Assembly: GCA_026874595.1 (NCBI GenBank)
Contig: CM049312.1
Location: forward strand, 24,295,956-24,359,955
Direction of reading: 5' to 3'
Length of the DNA stretch: 64,000 bases
DNA from: Sipunculus nudus
Lineage: Eukaryota; Annelida; Sipuncula; Golfingiida; Sipunculidae
In this document: positions 24,337-36,548 of the stretch, in pieces
Position numbering within the stretch: position 1 is the stretch's first letter
Layout of the letters: every line of letters begins with the position of its first letter
Position numbers and translations under genes: made by a program
The notes under the pieces: model-generated
Seen by the model: the letters and a program-made list of their open reading frames with translations, nothing else
Database searches by the model: none
What the model was told of the DNA's origin: nothing

Positions 24337-25812
24337 ACGAAGAGGCCTGTTCATTAGTCCTCCGACAGGGCCTCGACCAGCCAACCTGTTTATATGTCCT
24401 CCGACAGGGCCTCGACCAGCTAACCTGTTCATATGTCCTCCGACAGGGCCTCGACCAGCCAACCTGTTCATATGTCCTCCGGAAGGGTCTCGACTAGCCA
24501 ACCTGTTTATATGTCCTCCGAAAGGGTCTCGACTAGCCCACTTGTTCATATGTCCTCCGGAAGGGTGTGACTAGCCAACCTGTTCATATGTCCTCCGGAA
24601 GGGTCTCGACTAGTCCACCTGTTCATAAGTCCTCCGGAAGGGTCTCGACTAGCCCACCCGTTCATATGTCCTCCGGAAGGGTCTCGACCAGCCCACATGT
24701 TCATATGTCCTCCGGAAGGGTCTCGACCAGCCAACCTGTTCATATGTCCTCCGACAGGGCCTCGACCAGCCAACCTGTTCATAAGTCCTCCGGAAGGGTC
24801 TCGACCAGCTCACCTGGTTTTATGTCCTCCGGAAGGGTCTCGACCAGCTCATCTGTTCATATGTCCTCCGGAAGGGTCTCGACTAGCCCACCTGTTTATA
24901 TGTCCTCCGGAAGGGTCTCGACTAGACCACCTGTTCATATGTCCTCCGGAAGGGTCTCGAATAGCCCACCTGTTCATATGCCCTCCGGAAGAGTCTCGAC
25001 CAGCTCGTCTGTTTATATGTCCTCCGGGAGGGTCTCGACTAGCCCACCTGTTCATATGTCTTCCGGAAGGGTCTCGACTAGCCCACCTGTTCATATGTCC
25101 TACGGAAGGGTCTCGACTAGCCCACCTGTTCATAAGTCCTCTGGAAGGGTCTCGACCAGCCCACCTGTTCATATGTCCTCCGGAAGGGTCTCGACCAGCC
25201 AACTTGTTCATATGTCCTCCGACAGGGCCTCGACAAGCCAACCTGTTCATAAGTCCTCCGGAAGGGTCTCGACCAGCTCACCTGGTTATATGTCCTCCGG
25301 AAGGGTCTCGACCAGCCCACCTGTTCATATGTCCTCCGGAAGGGTCTCGACCAGCCAACTTGTTCATATGTCCTTCGACAGGGCCTCGACAAGCCAACCT
25401 GTTCATAAGTCCTCCAGAAGGGTCTCGACCAGCTCACCTGGTTATATGTCCTCCGGAAGGGTCTCGAGCAGCTCACCTGTTTATATGTCCTCCGGAAGTG
25501 TCTCGACCAGCCAACCTGTTCATATGTCCTTCGACAGGGTCTCGACCAGCCAACCTGTTCATATGTCCTCCTGAAGGGTCTCGACTAGCCCACCTGTTCA
25601 TATGTCCTCCGGAAAGGTCTCGACTAGCCCACCTGTTCATATGTCCTCCGGAAGGGTCTCGACCAGCTCACCTGTTCATATGTCCTCCGACAGGGACTCG
25701 ACCAGCCCACCTGCGCATATGTCCTTCGAAAAGCCATAGACCAGCTTTTCTGCTTATATGTCCTCCGACAGACCCTCGACCAGCCCACCTGCGCATACGT
25801 CTCCCAAGAGGG
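24337..25812. repeat. 39-bp minisatellite, about 37 units
   Basis: The unit is close to TATGTCCTCCGGAAGGGTC followed by TCGACTAGCCCACCTGTTCA. Some variants have GACAGGGCC in place of GGAAGGGTC. Because 39 is a multiple of 3 and the unit has few stops, two plus and two minus frames stay open for hundreds of bases (13-residue peptide repeats such as HMSSGRVSTSPPV). A 1-bp deletion near 24565 swaps frames. No splice sites, signal peptide or promoter support a gene here. Confidence 0.92.
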
Positions 25813-26240
25813 CATTGGTTCTTACGTTAAATAAAAATAACGAAGAAAACAAGCATGATGGTATGAAAGTAACTTTCATTAAGGAACCCACATCTTGCCA
25901 CTTCTCTGTTAAAAAGTAAGATGCGTTAATGAATAATTATGTCGATCCCACAATATGTTTAATATTTCTTTGAAACAATAAACACGATATCAATTTAAGT
26001 TATCAAGAAAAACATGTGAGTTGACAAAGAAAAATATAATATTCTGTACACGAAATATATAGGGTTCAGTACTTTATTAGTATACTGCTCTTCTTGCTCT
26101 TTGTTATTACATGCATGTTATGTCAGTATAATGACAAAACCTTATCTTAGTTTAATTATTTTAGAAATGTTGATCACGTTCTTTATGAATATTTAATAAT
26201 AACACTGTGATACATCAGTGCTGCTACTGGATGCTAAGTT
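25813..26240. other. Spacer, no gene
   Basis: AT-rich sequence between the minisatellite and the pseudogene exon. Confidence 0.4.
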
Positions 26241-26244
26241 TCAG

Positions 26245-26423
26245 AACATTGCACCCTACCGCCAAAACTACGAAACGCCGTTATCCGTGGATGCTGGACT
26301 CATGCTAGGGCGGAAACGAGGATAACCTGAAGCGAAGGTCACGTGTTCCCAGACGGCATGCAGACAAACACTGTACAATGTACAGAAATGGATTATGGGA
26401 ACCAAAGTTAGAACACTGCATAG
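26245..26423 (+). pseudogene. CCP1-like exon copy (broken)
   Basis: Aligns by eye with 12110-12289, with shared blocks such as ACGAAACGCCGT and CCCAGACGG. It is 179 nt instead of 180. The codon for the Cys after RIT is TGA, and the reading frame is lost near the end. A GTAAGG donor and donor-like minisatellite remain just downstream (to about 26560). Confidence 0.8.
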
Positions 26424-26612
26424 GTAAGGTAACATACTGTATTTTGCTGAGACAGACGAAATATTAAGGATAGAACAATGTATCGGTAAGACAGAAGACT
26501 GCATACGTAAAATAAATCTCTATTTATGTAAAATGTCTAGGCAAGGTAAAACGATGCATAAGTTGCACAGAACTGTGTGTTGGTTATATATAACACTGAC
26601 TAAACATGATAG

Positions 26613-27111
26613 TGTAACATTCTTGCCCTTTGACCTGGACCTCAGTTGGTCATGCAGGGGCGGGGCATCAACACTGATTGACAGTCAACATAGAGATGCC
26701 CCATAGCCAATCACAGGCAGACAAGGACTTCGCCCTCTGCCTCTCTGGGATAAAGCCCTCTTGCCCTGGCAATTCCAGCCTCTCTTGGATCATCGAGCAG
26801 TGGACCCCTATGCCTGCCCTCTGTGGCAGGCAGAGGGTATATGGCTTCTTTTCCACCTTGGGGTTGGTTTTACGACAGTGTCGGCTACCCAGGTGAAGAG
26901 GCACCCACTACCAAAGAGTAGTCCTTTTATCTAGTCTGGTAAGTATCTTTCTGTTTCATTTAAAAGTTTAGATAATAATATGCAGTTCTGATATTTTGAA
27001 GGTTTAGGCCTAAAATTTATTCCAGTAAAAAAGTGTTATTTTATCTCTTTAAACTGTGCGAGTGCATATTGCCAAAGCCCAATTTCCTCCCAGAATAAAT
27101 AAGCAGCTACA
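26613..27111 (+). repeat. 5' LTR
   Basis: 499 bp, beginning TGTAACATTC and ending AAGCAGCTACA. It contains GAGGGTATATGGCTTC as a possible TATA-type element and GAATAAATAAG near the end as a possible polyadenylation signal. Confidence 0.88.
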
Positions 27112-27131
27112 TCTGGCGAGCGATGCTTTTT
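27112..27131 (+). promoter_or_regulatory. Primer binding site candidate
   Basis: TGGCGAGCGATG starts 2 bp after the 5' LTR. TGG is expected as the complement of a tRNA CCA end. The tRNA was not identified. Confidence 0.5.
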
Positions 27132-30100
27132 TAAGCTGTTATTAACAGCTAGGAGACGAATTCTGGTAAATTAATTGCTTATTTTGAGTTAATTCTGTTT
27201 TTTTTTAGCATCAGTAAATATTTAAGGAGCTTAGGTTGTAAAATTCTGCTAAATAAGCAATCTATTCAAATGGAAACATAGTAACAGCTTTTAAAATGCG
27301 TGGGTTTCATTTCTTATTAAAAATTCGTTTTATTAATTAGTGCATTCATTTTGTGAACCAGAATAGGGGCTTTATAAATGTAGGCCCGTCTCTGTTTAAA
27401 TAACAATGTGTATTATTTTATTTGGGAAGGCTAGTACTAATTTAGATTCCCATATATAAACCATTATAGTAATTTGCTCTTCTTTGGCATTGAAGCGGTG
27501 TATACATTATAGAACAGTGTATGCTTCAATAATCATCTTCTAATTTCAAAATCATTGGTAGGTGTACAGTAATTCCACAGTATTGAACCTTTATCTGTAC
27601 AATTTACAGTAAATACCATGGCCATAAGGAATTTTTATTGTAGATAAACATGTCATACTATTTTTACATTCTTATGAAATGAATGCCTTAATATCATTAT
27701 ATTTCTAATTACTTCATTCCTTATGTGAAATTAAATCCATTAGCAAATAACTTGAATTGTGTGTTCTTACCAGGAGGTTATGTAGAAAAATAAAAAAAAG
27801 TGTCCTATAATTATGTAAATAAAATAACATGTAATAAGATGTTAAAGCAAGAGAAATAAAATGTGCTATATGTACCATTAGGGGATGTGTAAAAACTGTA
27901 ACACGCAAGTGTAATCCGCAAATATTTCATGCCCCCCATGCAAACAGCCAGGCAACTTGTGCCTGCAATTGTATATATGTCATATTTTACTTATAATGAA
28001 TGACCTTTTCTTTGCAAAATTAATCAGTTGATCAGATTTATGTATATAACAACTTTCAGGATTTGATCTAAATTAGCTGGATTATACTGAAATAAGAGTA
28101 ACAGCTCAACCTTTTATTATGCGTAGCTGTCTCTTGAATAAAAGTAACAAAGCTTTTATTTCGTACATATGTATAGATGCTGTAGAATGGTACATATTTA
28201 AACTGTTATGTTCTGCATGTACATATTGAATGAATACTACTGAACTGGTAATTGTAAATGTATTTTGATAGAAACATCAGTTACATATCTTGTTATTCCA
28301 ATCTGGATTGTCAGTTAAAAATATTTTATAAGCCTGATCTACATTCGAATGTTATTTTAAAACCCGATATTCAGTGATCTTTATGTTTAAACAAAATGGG
28401 TTTCTTGTGTAAAGAAATTTAGCCTACATGCTATTTTTAAAACAAGGCTGTATTTCATTTACCTTAAATAGCGGTTTCAAAAACCTGTGCATATGTAATT
28501 CAAAGGAACGACCGTTTGACCACATGTAACAAGGGTCACAAGTTATTGCATGATAACAGCTGTGTATCGGTTCTTCCAGTTCTGATAAATCTGGGGTTTA
28601 GATTTGGGGTCTAATATTAATGGCAAAACCAAAAGGCCATACCCAAGGGCTATTGCATCACAAAGGGCTGAACACCCATCACCCCCATGCAGGTGTTAGA
28701 GTTATCCATCGTCACAGGGCTTACCTGTCATCTTATTTATCTCCCTGTTAGGAGTAAAAAGAAACCGGACACTGACCCTTAATCCCTCTGCCCCATATGG
28801 GGTTATATAACATCCCATGAGGCTGATATATCAAACAGACCAGCACAGATTATCTTAACACCACCTGCAGGTACTTGTGTTAAGCGGATTATACACCTGG
28901 TCACTATGTCATGTGCAATGTACCTTATACCCAACCTGAAAATTTGTACCTTTAACATGTCTTCAAATTGTAATAATAATAAATAAATAAATAAAACTAG
29001 TAAACTAATCAACCAAAAAAAAAAAATAAATAAAATATTATTTAATAATTGGGCCTATCTTTGTGTTGGTCTCTCTTATATGTCCAACTGATATAAGCAG
29101 ATACTTTTAAGGTGTTTAGCCCTTTCCTTTAGATAATCCTAATAACTTGTTACAATTAATAATAAATTATGATGTTAAAAATATAACAATAAAAACAGAT
29201 CAGTACTTAATAATTTAGATCAATCTTTTAAATAAAAATCTAGTAATTCTCAGGGGATTACCTCTGAGGCATGCTCATATTTTATTAACACTTATTGACT
29301 AAATTCATTTGTTGATTTTGGATTTTTTTTTGCATTTAACTTTAATACAAATGTAGACTATTATCTCAAAGCTAAATAAACTGGTCATAAACATTTAATT
29401 ATAACATTTAATTATTAATTACATTTGAATTATAACATTCTTATTTTAAAATGAAACTTTTACACTCTTAGGTATTTCCAATTATAGTGATTAACATTTA
29501 TAACTCTACTTGATTAGTCAAATTCAGAAGTAAATAGTATGATACTTAAACATTTAATTAAGGCATTTTATTCTGCCTCACATACTGCTGGACTAGATAT
29601 GCATGAGTGTTACTTTGAATTTCTCTGGTGAAATTAACTACCTATAGGCTGGATGTAACATGTCTGACACACCTGGAAGGTTTTTTATTGGTATCCTATT
29701 TGCCTAGATCTCAGTATCTGGCATAGTACCATTTAATTCTGCCTCAACCTTGAGACACTTACTAGTCGCTTTTTAGGGTTTTTATCTCGGCATAGTATGT
29801 GCTTTTTCTGGTTGAGTTTTTATTTAGTTTAGCATCTAAGGGCATAAAATTTATACCAGTTGCCTTGGGTGATACCCGGCGTGGTTGTCCCTTCTTATGC
29901 AGTGTTTTATTGCTGGCAAAGTTCCCAGTCGCTTTTTTCGGAGATGTTCTCCGGCATGGAAACAATTTTTGCCTAGTGATAAAGGTGTCTGACATGGCTG
30001 CATGTCTGTCCTGTGGGTTTTGCGTATCGCCTTGAGAGTTATCGATTTATGCAGGGTACCACCTTTCACCTAGAGTATTTTGTATCTGGTATGGTGGCGC

Positions 30101-32318
30101 CACTTGCATACGATTGTACCTGTCATCATATCTAAACCTAGCTATAACATCAACCAACACAAATTTGTTTGTCTTAAGTATTTGGAGTAATTAAAATAAA
30201 TTAGGCCAATGTGCATACTTAACACACCAGTTAAAATGACATCGGTCATTAAGAATCTTAACTTGTTTATTTAGGTTAATTTCAGTGAAATCCTATCAAT
30301 AATATTAATAGGTGAGTAACACACCAAAATACTAAATAAGTTGCTGACTTAAAGTTTATGTCCACTCTTTATTGCATTTGAGAGTAATGATATCTAAAAT
30401 AAAAATCAAACCACATATATATTGCTGCGTTGGGTAGAACTTTTTTTTTTGGTCACTAAAATGCGTTTCACTACGGATTAAAGTTACGTAATGTTAAAGA
30501 GGTGGTATAAATCTGATAACTACATATCAAGTTAGCTATTACACATGATCTGAATCTACAGAGCTTAATAAAAAGGAAATAAATAATGATAATAATGATG
30601 AAACTGTTGATGATAAAATGATGATGTATTAAAAATATAAACTGTAAACTGTAAATGCTTGAAACAGATTAAAGAAAGAAATTCTAATTATTCAAATAAA
30701 CTAATGAATAGGTTACTAACCCTGATATCTAATTTGAATGTCTTATTTACAGATACTTGTAGGGTTATAAACAACTCTGATTTAACAAATTCTTGGGCAG
30801 CACTGCTTTCCATTTTCCCTAAATTAAAGTCATGTATAGGTGTTGTAAATTACAGGTAGACTTTCTTTAACTGACTAAAACAACTGTACAGTCGTTGAAT
30901 TATCTGAAAGTATTAATTCATGTATTACTATACTTAAGTAATTACTCACCTGTAATAATATAAGTTGATCTTACATTGAGAGAGAAATCTCGCTGATACC
31001 TGAATATTATTACTTGGTCAGTTGTAGTTCGTATTTTAGCCCAGTGAGAATGCATGTTTCGGCCAAGCGGGGCTTAAAATACCGTCTATATTTTGAGGCC
31101 AAACAGGGCACAGAATAAATACTGTTTATGAAAAGCTTACCTGAGGGTAATGCATATACGTCTTAACACTGATCAGATGATGATGCAGTGTGGGAGTGAA
31201 TCTCGCTGTATGAGTAGACCAGTGGTCGAAATATTAATTAGCCCAGTGAGGGGGCATGTTTCAGCCAGACGGGGCCTCAAATAAATACCGTTACAGTTGT
31301 GAGGCCTAACAGGGCACAAAGAAAATACTGTCCATTTAATCTGGTTACTTTTGCCCACCTTGTGTCTTTGGGCTATACACGGGTTGGGGACCATAGTTAC
31401 CCCTAGTTTTATATACTCCATATAAAACGGAGAAATGAGCCCAGATCATGCCTATTGGAGGGTCCCTTTATGTAACCGTTGTCAATTTTATTCAATCATG
31501 TAAAGCTGAAAACTTAGATCAAGTGTTTAACTGTTTTAATATTTTACCAAGGGGCCGATTATCAGCATTCTTTATGTTTGATTATGTATAAATTTTTGTG
31601 AGAGCTATTTTTTAAATAGTCATGTCTAGGTAATTGTCGCAAAAATTATACTTGTGTCATCAGGACAGATACTGCCGCTGTTGTATTTAATTTTCAGAGG
31701 TTATATTCTCGCATGGACCAGTTGTCAGCCATCAGTGCAGCCTTCCGCGTGTGGTCCGGCTCAGCTCTTCTGCGACATCAATCTGAACCTGAGTTAACAC
31801 ATCACTACAGCCAGATATTGGACGCTTTTATAAATACAGATCACCTTTAGTTAATACTGAGGCCTGTGGCGCCACCAACTGGACTGTTATTTTATTAAAT
31901 CCTATATGGCCACTTGGCTCACTAATGGGCTGTAACATGTAACAACTTATTGTACCTGGTGCATGTTGAATATCATTGATGTGTCTTTGAATGTTTTATA
32001 TTGTTTTTGAATATGCAATAAAAATTACACAATCCCTCAACTTTCAAAACAACTATCAGACTGCAAAGTCCCTAATCACTGGGGGTACTGTGTGGGGAGA
32101 GAACACTCCCTACCCGCTGTTGTAGCATTGGATAAACCTACCCCCCCCCCACAACATGGGAGTTAGGGGTTGGGTAGCCGGCTTACAGCCTATACACAGC
32201 CTGCAAGCCATGTTTTGGTCATACAACAAACAAACAAAAAACAAACCCTCCTTTCCAATGGCTAGATATTATGACTGCTATCGCATAATTTTCCACTGAA
32301 GTGTAAAATTTTCCCTAT
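27132..32318 (+). other. LTR element interior, non-coding
   Basis: AT-rich and without retroviral domains. Two structured parts stand out. One is 29690-30110, with recurring AGTCGCTTTTT, CTCGGCAT and GGTGATACCCGG-like words. The other is a ~160-bp direct duplication at about 30985-31140 and 31195-31350, sharing AGCCCAGTGAG, GCATGTTTC and CAGGGCACA. These may be packaging or structural RNA regions. Confidence 0.6.
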
Positions 32319-32337
32319 GGGGGGGGGGGGGGGAGGA
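32319..32337 (+). promoter_or_regulatory. Polypurine tract
   Basis: A run of G residues ending GAGGA directly abuts the TGTAACA of the 3' LTR, the expected place for a plus-strand primer. Confidence 0.75.
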
Positions 32338-32836
32338 TGTAACATTCTTGCCCTCTGACCTGGACCGCAGTTGGCCATGCAGGGGCGGGGCATCAACACT
32401 GATTGACAGTAAACATAGAGATGCCCCATAGCCAATCACAGGCAGCTAAGTACTTCGCCCTCTGCCCCTCTGGGATAAAACCCCCTTGCCCTGGCAATTC
32501 CAGCCTCTCTTGGATCATCGAGCAGTGGATCCCTATGCCTGCCCTCTGTGGCAGGCAGAGGGTATATGGCTTCTTTTCCACCTTGGGGTTGGTTTTACGA
32601 CAGTGTCGGCTACCCGGGTGAAGAGCCACCCACTACCAAAGAGCAGTCCTTTTATCTAGTCTGGTAAGTATCTTTCTGTTTCATTTATAAGTTTAGATAA
32701 TAATATGCAGTCCTGACATTTTGAAGGTTTAGGCCTAACATTTATTCCAGTAAAAAAGTGTTATTTTATCTCTTTAAACTGTGCGAGTGCATGTTGCCCA
32801 AGCTCAGTTTCCTCCCAGAATAAATAAGCAGCTACA
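32338..32836 (+). repeat. 3' LTR
   Basis: 499 bp, the same length as the 5' LTR with scattered substitutions and no evident indel. It is followed by ATAG, the target duplication. Confidence 0.88.
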
Positions 32837-32840
32837 ATAG

Positions 32841-33755
32841 AATACAATATTGCTGAAGCAGGGTCCTGTACAATAACTACAAAATACTGCTTAGACAAAC
32901 GACAGAACACTCACGTGGTATGATATACAATTTCTTAAAACATTTAATATAACAGAGCAAAATGCATAAGTACATATTGTATAAACAAGCTCTAAATTTC
33001 TTAGGTTTCTTAAAACGTAATAACAGACAAGAAACCCCTAAAAATATAGACATTATTTCTATACAGTACATAAGGCAGGATGTAGAGTCGCCGTAAAATA
33101 GAACATTTATGGTACACAACTACACGTCACAAAAGTAAACAAAATGTGTATGTCAGGTAAAATATTTAACAGACAAACAGGAAACTAAAATATTGTATAG
33201 GTCGTTAAGATATGATTATCATGATAGATAATATATGCAAAACAGAAAAAATATATGCGAAACGAATTAAATCCGGTCAGGGCGGCTTGAGTCAGCTCTG
33301 TTTGCGGCGGTTTTAGGAATGCACAAGAGCAACTCAGGATCGGTATAACTTTAAAATAACAAAATTAGCTTATTTAGCCGGAATTGACATGAAACTTTGT
33401 TATGGTATTTTACATATTAAATAATAGTATATTATATTATACTGTAAATGTTTTTTTTTTCTGAGCTTCTTTCAAACATTAATAGACAATTTATTTAAAA
33501 AGATTGTCTTAATTATAAAATCTCTGAAGAAACATTCCCATATACGTATATATTATCCAACATTTATGTGGGCAGCATATGCGCATGCACCAGCATTAAT
33601 TCATTAACACGGGGCATGTACTGTAGAGGATAAAAAAATTGAACCTGTGAATACCAACCAGCTAATCTCTAGACCTTGATCTTGTAAAGGTCTTTTTGAT
33701 CAGTGCTATAATTGCACTTAGCTCCGTTTCAACCTCATAATGAAATGTACGGCCC
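32841..33755. other. Pseudogene intron remainder
   Basis: No copy of the half-CCP or CCP3 exons was found here, and no other feature was recognised. Confidence 0.45.
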
Positions 33756-33762
33756 CCAACAG

Positions 33763-33945
33763 GAATCACATGTCCGACAATATCGATCTGGCCTGGTCTG
33801 AAAGTTACCACTACAGACACAAATTATCAGACCACAGTCAACTACACATGTAAATATGGTCACTACATTCCCGAAAAATGGCGGTACCGGTACACGACGT
33901 GCCGCCTTGATGGTCACTGGAGCCTTAAAATTGTATGATGTTTGG
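33763..33945 (+). pseudogene. CCP4-like exon copy (stop before last Cys)
   Basis: 183 nt like its gene A counterpart, with ITCPTIS, NYTCKYGHY, KWRYRYTTC and GHWS. The Lys codon before the final Cys is TGA here. The acceptor CCCAACAG and donor GTAAGT are intact, so splicing may still be possible. Confidence 0.85.
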
Positions 33946-34337
33946 GTAAGTTAAAACTGTAGTGTGTAAAGTGATACAGGCTTATAATAAAAAATAAATA
34001 AATATACAAGTAAAGGCATTCTTTATTGCTTAAACGATACTAGTATACAGACTGTAATTGATAAAAAAATCAAAATATAAGCTAATGAAACTGTTTATAA
34101 ATATACAATTAAAATCATATAAAATTGTTTGAAAAAAAATCATATTTTGTTCCAATATATACATTTAACGTAAAATTCATTACTAAACCTTATCTTCCGC
34201 GCTCTGATTTTAAACCTAACTTTTTTAAACCTATTTTTTTGGCAGTATTTTAATACTGTAAGCATTTGCATCTGCATATATTGCATACCATGTTAAGTCA
34301 TACACAATCAAAAATTAAAACAACTGCTGTATTATAG

Positions 34338-34462
34338 AAAATGACACCGCAAGGACAGAGGACATCCCCGCAGATGCTCAGTTAAATGGACCAATCGTTT
34401 TGGGAGTTGTGGCTGCCGTGTTCTTGTTGTTGGTCGTTCTGGCTTGCCTTCTGGATGATTAG
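34338..34462 (+). pseudogene. TM exon copy
   Basis: Acceptor TTATAG, phase 1. Charged residues lead into GPIVLGVVAAVFLLLVVLAC, then LLDD and TAG at 34460-34462. The exon is shorter than the gene A homologue (125 versus 167 nt) because the tail ends after four residues. It is intact in itself and counted as pseudogene only because the upstream exons are broken. Confidence 0.75.
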
Positions 34463-34464
34463 AA

Positions 34465-36460
34465 AATGACACATTGAACAAGTCCATAACGTGTATGGAG
34501 AACCAGCTAAACGATAACTCAGTCAAAGAGCCACACATCCTAGATCGTCAGTTTCGAACACTAAAATAAATCATCAGATACAAGGGTGTAAGAAGCAGAC
34601 TTTAAGAGAGACACCTTTCCAAAGGGTTAATATAAATGGGAAAGAGGTCGAGGTAAAACCAACGTGCTATAAAATTTGTTTCTCATAATGCAGAGTGTTT
34701 AAGTAACCAAGCAAGTTTGTAGAACTTTTTTAAAGTAAGCCTTTTAATGGGGAAAATAGATGAGGCTACATATACTCTTAATTTTGAACTTTGAAAGTAT
34801 CACTGCATGACAAATTCTGATCTGTACTATCGAAGTGACGCAATGCATAACTTGGAAGAATAGTTATGCTAGGTCCTAAACAAAATTGCAATAAACATGC
34901 AAAGCTCTTGTAAGTAACTGATATCACTTTCAAAATTAAAATACTGTTAACATAAATATAATGTTAATCGTTTCCTATTGAATCTTAATGCAACATTATA
35001 CTTTTATATGTAATTTGAATATAATCGATATTTGTTGAACTAGGTTTATTATAATATATATTCGAATTTCTCTTGCACGTTTTTGTCGTAACACATATTT
35101 ACTATTTCCCGAATAGGATTTTTTTATCATTTCATGCATTTAATATGTATTTTCTTCGAATTCCTTCAGAACATTGATATTTAGAATATCTAATTTCTAT
35201 AATGTGACATATAATTGTATGCTCCATTTTTATGTAAATATACAGAAAATCATTTTAACACTATTTCAAAGTGGATATACATTCTATTACGCTAGTTTCT
35301 GTGTTCTTACATGATAAAAAAGGAAGACCTAATTTTGAAAGTAATAAATAATTAGAAATATGGAAAATAAACTATTCCGTCGATTTTTGTTTAGTTTCCT
35401 TTAGGAGCCGATCACTTGTATTTACCTCCAGGAAAAAATAGGAATCATATGTATTATTTGAAATGTTTTCTGAAAGGTTTGAAAAGGTGGTTAATGTATT
35501 TATCTAAAAGAAACTACTTTTAACACCAAAAACACTTTATGTTTTCCTTGTATTGTATCCACTGAAACATTTTAATTTAAATAAACGTGAGAATACTGCA
35601 CCCTGACGTCTGACTCATTGTAAGACATGTTACAGAAGCCAGGGAAAATATACAAGAATATCCCTCTAGTTGGTCGGTGTAGAAAATAACTACTTACCCT
35701 GAATGATATTTATTGTGTCAAATTTATAATTGGCTGTAGTTATGACAAGGCCATGTTGGAAAAAATTGCAAATATTCGGGCTAACGAATATTACAAGCAA
35801 ACTCAAAAACAAGACCTTTTTCATATATATTTTATCACCTGAATTCGAGTTTTTTTTCTTTCAATCTTATTATCGTGTGGCCATTTTATTCCTCTGTAAG
35901 ATCAATGCTTCATCATAATCGATGTTTCATAAGACAAGTCAGTCAAATTTGGATTGGAGAACGAGTGAAGGAAAGACAAAAAACAAATGTAAGGAATAAA
36001 AAAAGTATTTTTATTTCAGAAAAAAGCTGCAGAAAACCACTCTTATGTCGCAAACATGTTTAATATCAGGAAAAAAAACTTATACGGCTAAATTTAGTGT
36101 ACAAGGGAACCTCTTTCAGTGGGCACCTCCATAAAGTTTACCCTCCATATAAGGGACAATTTTGAACAGTCCCGTTTCTTCTTATCATTATTTATTGTGT
36201 GGGCACGATTACAATGTAATGGGCAATAAAAAATGGACAGTTTGCCAAGTTCCATGGATGCCCACATTATAGACGTGTCACCATATTATGTCCTTCGGGC
36301 TTCCAGCTCCAAATATAGAAATATGAGCCCTATTCATTTAGCCATTTTACTACTTATTTGTTTGTTATGTTTCGTGAATATTTCTGTTAGATGTAACCAA
36401 TTTATCCTATAATGGACCCAATGACTGCACATAACATATTTTGTTCGAGTATGAATTAAA
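34465..36460. other. Intergenic, no gene recognised
   Basis: AT-rich DNA between the pseudogene and the convergent 3' end of gene B. Nothing supportable was seen. Confidence 0.45.
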
Positions 36461-36465
36461 AGTCG

Positions 36466-36548
36466 TTACATAGCAATCTCTGGAAGTTCGTATTCATTTT
36501 CCTTTGCAATCGTTGTTTGAGCAAAAGGCTGCATTTCTTCAGGAGGTG
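36466..36548 (-). CDS. Possible gene B cytoplasmic tail exon
   Basis: Acceptor TTTTTACAG opens a phase-1 frame of 27 residues, [13 protein letters not shown] then [11 protein letters not shown], and TAA. It looks like a short acidic tail with a Tyr-containing motif. The phase does not match the TM exon donor directly. An intermediate exon around 37077 going down to about 36980 (containing [18 protein letters not shown]) is possible, but the chain is unresolved. Confidence 0.4.

Larger units (their letters stand above)
26613..32836 (+). mobile_element. Non-coding LTR retrotransposon (LARD-like)
   Basis: Two 499-bp direct repeats start TGTAACA and end GCTACA (TG...CA). They are flanked by the 4-bp target duplication ATAG (26609-26612 and 32837-32840). 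A purine run directly precedes the 3' LTR, and a TGG-starting primer-site candidate lies 2 bp after the 5' LTR. The LTRs differ at about 22 positions by eye (~95-96% identical), so insertion is not recent. The 5226-bp interior has no gag, protease, RT or integrase motif and no frame above about 85 codons. It therefore fits a large non-autonomous retrotransposon derivative mobilised by another element. Orientation follows from the primer site and polypurine tract. Confidence 0.85.
26245..34462 (+). pseudogene. Broken partial paralogue of gene A
   Basis: Three exons homologous to gene A lie in the same order and orientation: CCP1-like (26245-26423), CCP4-like (33763-33945) and TM (34338-34462). 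No copies of the signal, vWA, linker, half-CCP or CCP3 exons were seen. CCP1 carries a stop in place of a conserved Cys and a 1-bp length change, and CCP4 has a stop before its last Cys. A 6.2-kb LTR retrotransposon sits between CCP1 and CCP4. It is best read as a segmental duplicate of gene A that decayed. The TM exon alone is still open. Confidence 0.75.

Noticed and set aside
24337-25812. CRISPR-like array
   Set aside because: Units are contiguous 39-bp repeats without unique spacers, in a eukaryotic context. It is a minisatellite.
24697-25830. 377-residue repetitive protein gene
   Set aside because: Three other frames are equally open over the same DNA and no promoter, splice or signal feature supports this one, so it is reported only as a repeat.
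26668-26904. Open frames in the LTRs (also 32393-32629)
   Set aside because: Both strands are open over the same LTR sequence and the composition follows the LTR. No retroviral domain is present.
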